Origin: Halocafeteria seosinensis | Lineage: Eukaryota > Sar > Bigyra > Bicosoecida | NCBI GenBank assembly: GCA_001687465.1 | Contig: LVLI01000250.1 | Location: forward strand, 1 to 64,000 | Direction of reading: 5' to 3' | Length of the DNA stretch: 64,000 nucleotides | Part shown: piece after piece, positions 11,614-23,800 of the stretch | Numbering within the stretch: position 1 is the stretch's first letter | Layout of the letters: every line of letters starts with the position of its first letter | Notes under the pieces: generated by a model | What the model saw: the letters and a program-made list of their open reading frames with translations, nothing else | What the model was told of the DNA's origin: nothing | Database searches by the model: none | Position numbers and translations under genes: made by a program

Positions 11614-12958
11614 ATGAGTAGCGCATCCCCCAGTCGACGGCGCACTCGCCGTCCTCCAGGCCGATTAGCTGAGCCTTCCGATACAGACGAGGAGGGGGGG
11701 AACCCTCATGATCATGAGGGTGAAGAAGAAGCCGAGTTTGACGAGCAGGAGGAGGAGGGGGGAGAAGAAGAGCATACATCTAGCACACCTGCAACGCGGC
11801 GCAACGGCGGCAAGACGGCTACGCAGCGCAAGAAAACACCAGCTACAGCTACCAAGAAGAGGTCCAGAAAGTCCAGTCCTGCCACTGCAAGCAAGAAAAA
11901 GAGTACCAAAGCTGCAAAGACGAAGGCGTCGAAAAAGAACCAGCCATCTAGTGGCTCAGAGGAAGAGGAGGAGGAGCAGGACGAAGAGGCGATGGAGAAT
12001 GAAGCAGCTGCCTTTTTGGAAGAAGATGATGAGCAAGAGGATAATGAAGGTCTTTATGATGACGAAAATAATCCATTACCGACGTCGTATCACAAATTGT
12101 TTCACTTTACTCTGGTACGTGCCTCTGTACTCTGGCAGTGTCTATCACCCTGTTCATCGTGGTTTTATTTGAATTACTCGTCAGGCGCAACGGGCTCCAG
12201 CTTATGACACACTGCTCAACATGATTCGGAAAGACCCCTTTTTTGAAATTAACGAAGATACAGGAGAGAATTTAGTGAGATATAAATGCCGAAAAGCTCT
12301 TAATAAGTGGATTCGCGCCATGAACCGAGCTCTGGAACCCGCGGGGTTGGAGTTGACGCCAGTCGAAGATCCAGACATAGAGGATCGCAAACACATTGCC
12401 TTGAGGAATCTGGTACGCGATCCACCCGCCACGGCACCTATTGTACAAAATCGTTTAATTATATATATTTTGGTTCTCCTGCAGCTGATCGATGACCTAG
12501 CATGGGATGCTAAAGGCGCACGCAACACTGGATTCGATACGAAGTAAGCGCAGATCTGGCGCAAGTTGATTCATCTCCGGAACAATGCTTTGCACTATAA
12601 TTTGTTTGGATTTTCAGGGAATTGAGGGCCTTGAAGGAGTTGCTTAACGAAATAAGAGAAAGGTACTTCGAAATCGAGATTTGAGGCCGAGACTGCGTTG
12701 CTAAACCTATTTGTTCTGTGACCTGACAGCGATGACTACCTGGTCAATTCAAAGCAGGCGGAAAAACTTGTGAAGAAGGAGTGCCCTGATCCTAAGAAAA
12801 CGCTTAGGCGTTTTTGCGAGGAAGGCTGGATCAAGGTAAGTGTAATTACATAACGGTTTTACTTCCGCACGTAATGACAGCCTGTATTGCAGGACGAGGA
12901 AGGCAAGTACGGATGGGGCATTCGAGCACAAGCCAGTGGTATAGCAACTATAGAGTAA
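11614..12958 (+). CDS. NSE1-like SMC5/6 complex subunit lacking a RING
   Basis: Six exons (11614-12114, 12185-12412, 12485-12543, 12618-12662, 12730-12835, 12893-12958) encode 334 aa. The first 150 residues are low complexity: alternating acidic runs and Lys/Ser/Thr-rich, histone-tail-like stretches. The remainder resembles the tandem winged-helix region of NSE1 proteins: LNKWIRAMNRALEPAGLEL, an IALRNL strand, NTGFDTKELRALKELLNEI, and EAEKL-like QAEKLVKKE with FCEEGWIKDEEGKYGWGIRA. NSE1 normally pairs with a MAGE protein in the SMC5/6 DNA-repair complex and carries a C-terminal RING-like domain. Here the frame stops right after the second winged helix, and the next 190 bp show no Cys/His cluster. 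The nuclear role is inferred from the family. The assignment rests on my pattern match, not on a search. Confidence 0.65.
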
Positions 12959-13149
12959 ATGTAGCTGTTTTCATTCGTTTGGGAGCCTACGGCCTTACCG
13001 GCGTGTCGCTATCGCAAATATCCAGTACTAACCACATACTAGAAGTGAAGCGTACATGCAGATTTGCCGATGCTCTTAAATGGAACAGTGCTTCGGTGAC
13101 AGTGATTCTACTGTTTCCAAAGCTACTCCTACAATACCATCAACCTACT

Positions 13150-16100
13150 TCACCTTCCGGTATTGACCCCATTAAAGCCAAATATACCTTTCATGGTGTG
13201 GCGAAGCTGACTCTCCAGTTCGGACAGTTTCGCAAGGCTATCTTCGTTTGATAGGTTCGATTTCACAGAGTACAATAAGGCGTGCTTCAGCTGAAAAGGG
13301 TGCGCAGCAGTGCTGGTTGCCAGCGCTAAGCTTCTATAGCCGTCCACAGAAAACATCACCTGGGGTCCATGCAGTGGTTGTGAGCGTCCAGGAAACAACC
13401 GCTGCTCCGTTGCATACGGAAAGGACGAAGATAGCGTCAGTACACAAGAAGGATCCTTGGGCAGTGCATTCTCAAGGGCGGCAATTTTGGTGTCAAAATG
13501 TTCCATGGAAATGGTCTCCGATATATTGCCACAATACGTTGTGTAGGCTTGTCGCACCAACCGGTTCAACCACTGGCGAGCATTTTTCGCCCAAGCTTGC
13601 AAAGACCATTTTGCCAGAACTTCGTTTACAGCAGACCGGGCAAACAGGAACCGGTCTACAGGAAAGCGAGACATCTCTTTCAAACGCTGATCAATCCCTC
13701 CAGCTGTTAGTTCGTCCACAAAATACGTCGTGGATCCGGGTGGCGCCACAAGTTGATGTAGAAGATTGTAAGTCTCGTCATCGACATCCTGTACTTCTTC
13801 AATCAGGTTTTCATAGCGTCGATGGTCGAGATTTTTCACTGTTTTCGTCGCGTACACTGCAAAGCCACACGGGTCCATCGAGGAGGCTTTGGACGCTGTC
13901 TCTGGAAGGATAGCCAAGACTTCGTTATGGATAACCCGAAACGCTTTAGCTGCGCTAGAATCTGTGGTGACTCCGAAGTCGATTTCCTTCCGTAGGTGGC
14001 GCAGAACAACTCGAATAATTTCACGTAGCAAAGATGCAAGCACAAACGTCGTCTCATTAATTCCGTCAGCAAAAGTAGCAAATCCTTCCGCAAAACACGT
14101 TAAAACATATATGTAGTCTTTGAGCATGGTTCTCGGCTTTCCAGAGCCTCTGTGTTTGCGCAGGACATCTAACACAGCCTTTAGCTGAGCAGCGGTTGCT
14201 TGGAATGGCTTCTTTTGAAGGAACCACTTGGCTAGACAGTGACTGTCCACAATGGTATCCGCATCTACTTCTTTCCTCGCATCTTCAAGACAATCCGTAA
14301 ACCCATCATCGGAAGCACGCCCATAGTGACTGGAGGGAGACGCCGATAGACCGTTCAGTTCCATTCCATTGCTATTTTGAGACCCAGTAGCTTCATCGAA
14401 GCGGACAATTTTGCCTGGACTGCCAGGCGAAGTCGATCGTGAAATTGACTCTTGGAAGCGAATAAACAAAGCAGACAGACTTGGTGACATTATCGAGAAG
14501 ACACGATCAGAAAGGAACCTCTCATTGGAAGAAAATCCCACTGTAGTCGGATAGTACGTAATAGGCACACCAGATTCAGTGTAGACCTGGTCTGCACCCG
14601 CAGTATACATCTCTCCGATCGCGCCCCATGCGACGCTTTCGCCAGATGGTAACATACAGCAAGAGTGCCTCCAGCCACATGAAAGAAGCCTTCTAATACT
14701 TTTCGGGGAAGATGCTCTGATATACTGACTCATTTGTATAGTCAGAGATCCGTTGGTGCTGGCTAATTGGGCTGCTTCAAAATGGAAGACCAATGACGGG
14801 CGTTTAACCACAGCGTAACGCTCGGGGTCGAATCCACATTGGCCGTAGTGGTTATCCCCTAAGCTCCACACGGAGTAAGAATCCGACATGAGTAAAATAT
14901 GTTTGCTACCTGCACATATCTCAAAAATTCTTTCCATCGTCTGTTCGTTCGAAACATCATTTGTGAGTGTCTCCCATTGCGAGACTTCGTCTTCCGCAAA
15001 CCGTGGCCAAATTTGCACAGTGTTTAAACCGTTACTGTTGTTTCGGCGAAGACATGGAAAGTATTCTCCGGAATGCTGACTACCCCAGACAAACACCTGC
15101 TTTTTAGCCGTCAGAGCCACAGTAAAATCCCATCCACATGATACCTGACTAACAGGATTATCGCGGAACTGATCTACAAGGAAAGGAGACACACCTCTAG
15201 TCCCCTCGTTTCCCAGTCCACAAGCATCACGATTCCCCCAGCAATACACATCTCCCTCTTTTGTTCGAGCAACACAATGCCTAGAGCCGGAGCTAATCTC
15301 TGTTACGACCCGTTTAGATAATCGCGGTATTGCCCGCGGTACGGCTGAATAGGATCCTGCTTCCGAAGTTCCTAACTGACAAAACCGATTGCTTCCCCAT
15401 CCAACTACCACCCCGTTTGTGCTCAGTGCTATAGTATGTTCCGTACCAGTGGCAATATCTGAAAATCTAAGGATGCCATCCTTGAGCACGTTACGCACAT
15501 GAGGAACGTGTTTGTCATCAATGACGACTTCCTTCGTGAAGTTAATGATTACACCTTTTCGTGAGAAAACTCCACATTGGCCCCAGTCATTGATTCCAAA
15601 CGAATAAATTCGTCCATATGTATCTAATATGATTGAGTGGTAGGATCCAGAGCATATCTTCTCAATAGACCCGGCTTCCTTATGTAACTGCTTTTCTTTC
15701 AACGAAATGACTGAAGTCCATCCTTGGGGATAGGAAGCGTTTACGTCAGTAAATACATCAATAAAAGGACACTGAAGGAAAATCTTCAAACCACCCACAC
15801 TTTTGTTTTGCTGAAACGTAGGGCTGCTGGACCTTAGTTCCTTCATAAAAAACCGTTCAGGGTCACTGTCCTGCTCAACGTTGTAGTAAAATCTTCGCCT
15901 CTTGGCATTTTGGCTATTAAAAGCAACACGAGCTTTATTTTCCCTTTGCTGAAGTTTCCTTATACGGAGGAGGTTGACACTCAATGCTATGTCTTCTTTG
16001 CTAGAGATCATCTGGGACCTGAGCAACGATAGTTTCAAGAAATGTTTGATATCCTTGGCTGCCTTCATTGCGCCCAATCTCCCTTTATACAAAAACGACG

Positions 16101-19100
16101 TACGAATCCATCTTTGCAAAGTGATACAGCGATCCCTAATTTCAGAAAACCATCGTTGACATATTTTTCTTCTTATATGCGCTTGAAGTCGGATCAATCG
16201 GACATTGCTCAACCGTGCCGCCAAACGCCGGCGTAGAACATCCATTAACAGGCGATGCGAATTTCGAAACCACTCCCCTCTCCAAAAGGCCTGTATTAAT
16301 AGAGCACAACGAAGACGACGCCATTGAGTTTTTTTCTCCCTAAAGAATTTGGAGATAGCTTCAGATATGGTTACAGCTGCCCTGTATCGCCTGAGGTGCT
16401 CATGACGGAGGTATTTTCCTAGAGCCAACGCGTGAAAACGACGGAGCAATATACGATTGCATGCAAACCTTCTACTATTTTTATGCGTTAGGTACCTACT
16501 CTTGATGCTAGCGACTGCTCGTCTCAGACGAAGATAGCGACGTCGCACTTGATAGCCAAGGTAGCTAGCTTCGATAATGGCCACCGCATCCCGCAATAGC
16601 AGGAATCTATGCTGGCACCTCCACTGACGGAAGGTTGCTTGCAAAAGAACAACACTCCTCAGCATTCGCAGGAAATATCGCCTTTCCGCCCAAGCCCGCA
16701 TGCGGTGTTGCAGTGCTACAGCGGATTCATCCATTTGCCTGTAGCGAAGTAAAGGCTTAACATGACATGCTTAGATCATGCAGTACTAACGGATGTGAGT
16801 AACTTACCGAAATTTCCAACGTTTAAGAAGTTCTAGCAAAAACAGGATCTCTGGCTCTATCTGGACGACGTTGTCATCATAAGTTAGTCTTTGCGATAAC
16901 TCCACTCCGCGTAAAATGTCTTTGTATGAATCGAGAACCGTTTGTAAGATGGAGATAACTCCTTCTTTTCCGGGCTGCTCTACAGACATACTCACTACAC
17001 CAAAAATTGAAAACCGTTGGACAAAATCAGCTACCGGGAGGGATATCCTATTAGAACGAAATCGAAGTTGTACAGATAGTGAACTGCTCTTTAGTTGGCG
17101 CTGAATCAATGAAAAATCAAGTTGGTGAGTCTGTTCTGTCCCCCCAATGGTCACGTTGTGTACTAGAAAGTTAAACAGCCGGAGCCGTTCCCCAGTACTG
17201 CCTCTTTGATAATTGTGAAGAGCCACAGGTTTTCGGTGATGTGCGCCCGTAGGCCTGATGCAATGCACAACCGAAATGTCGGGCTTAGGCAAATTCAAGT
17301 TATCCAGTGCCTCAGCCAGCTGGTTCTGCCATGGGATTCCGGAGAATGACTGTCCCCCGGAAACGTTCTTCTCCTCCTTGAGACCCAAAAGAGATCGAAT
17401 TTGATCACGTATTTGTGCATCTCCAGGTTGTTCCAAAATCTGAGACAGGGGATACTTCGCTTTACCAATACTATGCTTAACCCATAGCGAATATCCAAGG
17501 TTTCGAGAGGTTTCCCTGGTTAGATCTGTGAAGAGCACATCTTTGTGAATGTTCGTTATCCCGCTAATCTTCCTGTTAAGCTGATCCACACCTTTAGGAC
17601 GCCGCGTTTGCAACGTGTCCAAAAGATGCAGAAGTCCTTCAGTGCGATCGTATGCCTCGGCGATTTTCGTCGGGCTGTAAATACCTGACAAGATATCTGT
17701 GACCTCGTTCTCCGAGATATCCATGTTCTGAAGCAAGTCTTCTAAGTCCTCCGGCGCAGCGCTGATACGTCGATGTTCTAATTCCCGAAGGCGTTCTGCG
17801 CAGTAGTTGGACGCCGCACGAGCGTTGACCCCACATGGCCAGTACTGGTCTATGTGACGCGTCAGCTCCCCTATATAAGGACTTGGTGGATCTTCTACAT
17901 GCAATGAATTGACTAGGCATCCTTTCTCTCCTACTGTGTCAACTATCTTCAAACTCAGGTAGTCTGCATCCTTCGTCAGATGGGGGGGAGGAGCGAAACA
18001 ACCATTCAAGTTTGTGGTCAAGAAATTCCAAACCACCTCATACAAAACATCGACCAAATCCCAAATACGGCGTTGCACAGTGTATAAAGACACATTGAAG
18101 TCGTCAGAAGCACCAGAACTTTCTTTTGAATGGAGAAGGATGTTCGTCAGCGTATCAGGAGTCAAAGCTAATAGTTGCGCTGCATCTCTCAGTCGTCGTT
18201 CAGGACGGAAGCTAATCTGACTGATCTTGACCAGGTCATTGCCATGGTTTGTGGTACCACCCGTGCTCTTTGATATTACGTATAAATCTGCAAGGGCTAC
18301 TATCGCAGACAACAGCTGCTTCAACTCTATCACTTTCTTCGGTTCGAATCCAATATCACCAAACGCTTTCATGAGCAGTTCATATTGTTTGCTCCAACTG
18401 TCGTGCGCTTCTTGGGTAAAACTAGTCGCTTTGGCGATGTCGATATTTAACCGCCTCCACTGGATGTCAGATTCGTTGACACCGGTAAGGATGGTAGCGT
18501 CTAAGGGGCTCGATGGAAGCCGAAGCTTGGAGCGGTCGTTCTTAGACGCCCCTGCCAGCAGCCAGTAGAATACCTGATACGTACTCTCCGCGGATAACAA
18601 TGCGTTCAAGAAGATAGCCGTTTCCTCCGCATCACAACTTTTACTGTCACTACTTTGAGCTGCATCGGCGCGTGGGCCGCTTTTATCGCAGAACTTCTTG
18701 CAAGCATAGCTTAGTCGAGCAGCGATGGAGGGTCTGTTGAAGTCACACATTGCCGTATTGAGGCCCATTCCAAGCAACTTCTCGCATTCATCCCCTAAAT
18801 CTCGCGAAGCGACAAAGATATCGTACACAATTGTCATCCTCGAAGACTTCGGAGATTCCATCGAAGAACATGAGCTGAAAGGCTCTACGACTACTGGAGA
18901 TCCTAACATCTTAAATTCCATCGAACTAGTATCAAGCGGTAGAGACGAGTCTTTCCTCGAATGAATGCTTAGAGGAATGTGGATCTTGCGATGCGCAGGT
19001 TCAGGCTCGAAACTGGGTTTTCCCACCGTTTCGCTTTCAAGGCATCTAAACTCTTCGGGAAACCTTTGAGGGATATTTAGCTGGTGCAGCCTTGACGCTA

Positions 19101-20274
19101 GTTGAGTTATACCTGTTTCTTGAAGCTCGATAACATCCGGATCGTTTTGGTTTTCATCAGGGCGAAAGCCAAAATAATCGTGTTGTCTCAAAAACTTGTC
19201 GATAGGCGGAACATGGCATATATATGATATCAAATTCTTCATTCGGTCACTCTTCCCTGAACCGGTTGTACCTGTGAGCAAAATTGCCTGGGAACGTTGA
19301 GTAGAGCGGAGTCGGAACAGTGCCCGCTCAGCAACTAGGAAGATATGCGGCTCCTTCAACGGACCAAACCCACGTTCCGTAGAAACTTCCGAGACACTCG
19401 CCCACTCGAGGGCTTTGTGAGGGTTCAGACGTAACCGCGCCATCACCATGCACTCAGGGCCATGTAGTGGCCATCTCAGAGTTCTATTTCCAGGAGTGGG
19501 TCCTCGAATAGAAATCAGGTCCCGACCAGTGGATGTATATCCATAGCCTTGTTTGAACCTTTCCGTAACCGTCAACAGGACTTCCGGAGAAGACGGGTCA
19601 AGCAGATACGATAAGTTATGATTCCAAAGTTGCTGCATTTGCATTGATGGGACGTCCATCGTGGGATTATCTTTGTCAAACATTGCGCTCATAAAGCTGT
19701 AGCGAACGGAGTCTGTTGTGCTAGCAGGCACAATGCCGTGAGCCTTACACAAGGAGCGGAGCTTCACCTGCACGATTCGCTCCGCTTGCATTTGCATGCC
19801 TTCGAACAATTTTTGTAGAGAACCAAATGGTTGTGCATCCACAAGCCGTACAAAAGCCACGCTATCATCGATGTTCTCAGCACCGAGGATGTTGGAATTT
19901 GAGTCCACTCCCGGTAGTATTCCTTCGTTGAGAGGGGCAAGTTTGACGACCGTGCCCAAGTAAAATGGTGCGGCTGCGTTCGCTTCTTCCAATTCAGTGA
20001 GTAGTTTGTCGGAAGGAATTCTGTACTTGGAGTAAAAAAATTCAACGATATCTTCCAGATACACCCAGACAGAAGACTTCACCCTAATTTTCCCCGATGA
20101 CGCTGAGGGCGACCCATTGCCCACTTTGCTCGAAGAGCTCGGAGATGATGCCACATTGGGGGACCGCGATCTACCTCTCTGGTACAAGGAAAACCGAGGG
20201 GAAGGCGAACGATCCCCTCCTCCTCCTCCTCCTCCTCCAAGAGATGCTCTGATTGAAGAAAGTCCTGAACTCAT
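13150..20274 (-). CDS. Divergent myosin with IQ motifs and an RCC1-like propeller tail
   Basis: Two exons (20274-16808 and 16738-13150) joined by a 69-bp intron keep one frame and give 2351 aa. After a Ser/Pro/Gly-rich start comes an N-terminal SH3-like strand region, then a degenerate myosin head. PHIFLVAERALFRLR followed by the P-loop GTTGSGKS (about residue 335) matches myosin PHIFAIAE...GESGAGKT. Later segments such as RNLGYSLWVKHSIGKAKYPL, VHCIRPTGAH and RLRLFNFLVHN suggest the rest of the motor. Exon 2 opens with about eight IQ-like repeats (LLQATFRQWR, LIQAFWRGEWFR, LQAHIRRKICQRWF). RCC1/ATS1-type repeats follow at roughly 1500-1880, with IYSFGINDWGQCG, VVGWGSNRFCQLG, VYCWGNRDACGLGNEG and VWSLGDNHYGQCG. 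The C-terminal 350 residues contain an unrecognised helical domain. Apicomplexan myosins with ATS1/RCC1-like tails are known. Whether this motor still hydrolyses ATP is doubtful, because switch motifs are hard to find. Confidence 0.85.
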
Positions 20275-20891
20275 TTTGACTTTTTTTGGATCCACAGTGG
20301 AGATTAACCACCTACTCGCTGCAGCAAACTCCCCGTGCAGTCAAAGACAGAGGATTTATATGATAGGTACCAGCTTGAGAAAAGACCGCCAACACAATTC
20401 CACAGGCGAGCCGTATCCAGGCAAGGATTCTTTTCTCTCCCTCCTACCACTATCGTCTAGTCTCTGTCCAAAAACACCCCAGACAGCAAATTCAATACCG
20501 ATCCCAGAGATGAAACAACACCAACAACCAGCCGGTCTTGCTGCAAAGGGGGCATTTAAAGCCCTTGGACCAAGTTGCGACGAACTTGTTCTAACGGACA
20601 AGTTGCCGGTCGCAAGTGGTGACCTTGTCCTTGCTTGTTGCGCAGAAAGCGTCTACGAAGGGAAACGGGACAATACCATAACTTATCGTCGTTTGTCGTT
20701 GTGGGACAACTCATGTGATTCATACGAAACATGGAAAGTATTTAGATGGTGAAACGCTGCCTTCAAACCGGAAGTGGAATCGCAGGTGTTGGACGAAACG
20801 CGGGTGTGCCACAACGCTGTACGCCGAAGGCGAACAATTTAAACATTACTGTATATTACGTTGCTCTCAACTTAGACAACAAGTAGCCCTA
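20275..20891. other. Intergenic region between myosin-RCC1 and kinesin genes
   Basis: About 600 bp separate the myosin-RCC1 start from the kinesin stop, both on the minus strand. It should hold the myosin promoter and the kinesin 3' end. Open frames on both strands here are short and show no motif. A CTC-rich run just inside the myosin gene (about 20216-20238) encodes its poly-Gly tract. Confidence 0.4.
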
Positions 20892-23800
20892 CTATTCCAG
20901 TTCAGCAGGGTGCAGGCGCCCTGTATAATGATACCCTCCTTCTTCCCCCCCAAAGTCGTCAAACTGTCCATGGCTTCCAATGCCACGCTCCCCAAAATCG
21001 GAGCCGCGATTTCTATTTTTATTCATTAAAACGTCAGCGGACCATGGCGGCGAGAAATGGTTGCTATCATGTCCACCGATTGATTCCGTGGACCGCACAG
21101 CTGCAGTTGTCCGGCGACCAAATGCCTTGCTGTCGTCGTTTGAGGCACTGGCGGTATCTACCCAACTTCCGATGGAATCAAATTGGTCCCTGATATTAGT
21201 TATTTTGCTCTCGTATAACTGCTTTCTAGCAGATGATAGCTGCTGTGAAAGCTTTATGTTACTCTTACGTACAGATTGGATCCCTGAGCGCAGTTTTTCC
21301 ACTTCCAACTCTAGAATCTGACAGTTGCTCTTATACTCACTCAATTCCATTTTGGCCTGTAAACAAAAAAACGAAAGTTTGCCGGGATAGTCTGAGCCTA
21401 AGTTAGAGAAACATAAATTTACTAATAAAACCAAAACCTTACATTTCCAAGATCAGCTTGAAGTTCTGAAACCGACTCGGACCTTTCCTCTAGTTTTCTC
21501 TCCAAGGAGCTAATATTGCCTTGTAGTTCAGAGCGACGCTCTTCCTGTTGTCGCTCAAGCTTATCCTTTTCTCTTTTAAGCGCATTGTAGTCCTGCTCAA
21601 AACTTTGCACAGAGCGCTCCGCCGTGTGTTTGTCTCTCTCCACGTTGTCTAGCTGTGATTCTAAGTTTTCTACCCGTTTCGACAACCAGTGTTTCGAGGT
21701 TTCGGTAGATGAAATTTCATCTCTCAAGCTTACTACTCTTTCGTGAAGTTGCTCATTAAATGTGCTGGGCTCTTCATCAATATCTATTTTTCCTAGGTTT
21801 AGGACGTAGTGCAGCTTCTCCGCAAGCGAGTTGAGTTTCGTTTTGTAAGGACGCAACTCTTCACACTCCTTCAAATATTTCCATTTTTCACCTTCTTCCT
21901 TCTCTTTCATGGCAACGGCTTTTGATAGTTGGGATGAGACATCTTCATACTGTCGTAGTAGCCTCTCATACGAGCTTTGAGTATTCTTTACATTTTCATC
22001 TAGTGCTTGTATGCTCTGCCGAGCGTCATCGTAAAAATCTGGGGTGTCCGTAGAAATTCCGATGCAATATCCCATATCTTGTAACATAGTGAGCAGATGA
22101 CGGAACTTTTCTTCCTGAGACCTTTTCTCATCTTCCCGCGTTTTTAGTTCTTCTTTGGTTGTAGAGAACTCGCGTAGGTGCTGCTGCAGACGTCCGGTCT
22201 CACTACGAATTATTTCGTTAAACGATGCGGATTCCTGGCTTGATTGAGCGCCCTTAAACCAGCCAGCACTATTTAGTTCCTGCAATATAAAGCTCAATCT
22301 CTCTTTCAACGACGACTTCTCCTTCTCCATATGGGATATCTTATCATAGGCTTCTTTGCTCGTCTGCAATTCCGTCTGTAGATCTTTGAGACTATCCTTT
22401 ATGCAGTTAAAGAAATGGGCATCACTGGAATAACTGATCTGAACTCCAAGCTCTTCTAGTTGGCTAATAACGAACTTCAATTTTGCTTCGCAAGCCTGCT
22501 TCTCTTTCTCAGTAGATTCCTTCTCGTTCTTTAGCTTGGCGATATCATGCTGTAGATTCTCGACTTCTTCCACAGATTTAGAGCGATACGAATCGAGCTC
22601 CAATTTTTGATGGTCTCGTTCAGAAGCAATGCGATCCACCTCACTTTGTGCAGCATCACGAGCTTCCTTCAATCCACGCACCATTTCAGACTGAGTCGTC
22701 AAATGGTTAAGGATTTCTGGAACAAAGTGGTTGTTCATACTGTCCCGAACGCTCTTCAATTCGCTTTCGATAGCCGTGCGGTCCACTTTCAGTTTCTGCA
22801 ATCCAGAACGGACGTCCTGGCAACTGGAGACAAAGTGCTCTTCAATGCATCTCAAGTGCCCCTCTGCATCTCTTCGAAAGTGCTGGACATCTTCCTCCCT
22901 TTTTTTGAGAGCTTCTCGATATTCCTGAGCCTCCCATTTATACGATTCAATATTATCTTCTAGAGATCTTTGCCTTTGAATCATGTCTTCGCACTGCTGT
23001 AATAATTCCATAAGTTCTTTCTCCCGTTCCTCCAAATCTTTAGATAGTGAATGGATTCTCGCTATGGCTCTGCAATTCTGCATGCGTGAGTCTTCCTCCT
23101 CCATACATTTCCGTTCCAAGGATAATTGCTGCGTTATCGCGGATGAACGAGTTTCTTGGGAAGACGCTAGCTCATCAATAGTATCATTTAACCTGCAGTG
23201 CATCGATGCGTTATGCACTGTCGTTGGATACGTGCGGATATCCAAGCAAACTACTTCCTTTCTTACCATGACTCCAATTCACTCCGGCGATTTTGCTCGG
23301 ACTTAAGTTCCTCTGTTTTTGTCTTTATAGTCTCGTCTTGCTCGTTGATCTGCAAGCATAATAGCGTATCGCTATTTTTCTTGCTTCCAGAGCCTCTGGG
23401 AACTCACCTTCTCCTGCAACTCCTCCGCTCGTCGTTCGGCCGCACTCTTTTCGTGCTCACTTTGGGTGAGCTTCTGGCGCATATCAGAAATCTGCAGTAA
23501 AAGTAATCGTGTACTACTTGAGCAATAAACGGCTATCGCAACCTCTCCGTACTTCCTCTTGGTGCTTCGCTAACATATCTTGAAAATTTTGACTTGAAGA
23601 TGCACTCTCTTGTTCTTTAGAAGTCAACCTCTCGTTCGTGCGTGACAAGCGATAGTTTTCATTTTCGATCTCTGAATATGATGCTGTGGTCATTCACACA
23701 TCGAACAAAGTAAACACTGATCAATGGGAGAAGGAGAAAAAGACGACATACTACGCAGGTTGTCAAGCTGCTCCCGGGTCTCTCTCAATCGCTGCTCAAG

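Noticed and set aside
20216..20238. CTC/GGA microsatellite as a separate repeat element
   Set aside because: It is explained by the poly-Gly tract in the first exon of the myosin-RCC1 gene.
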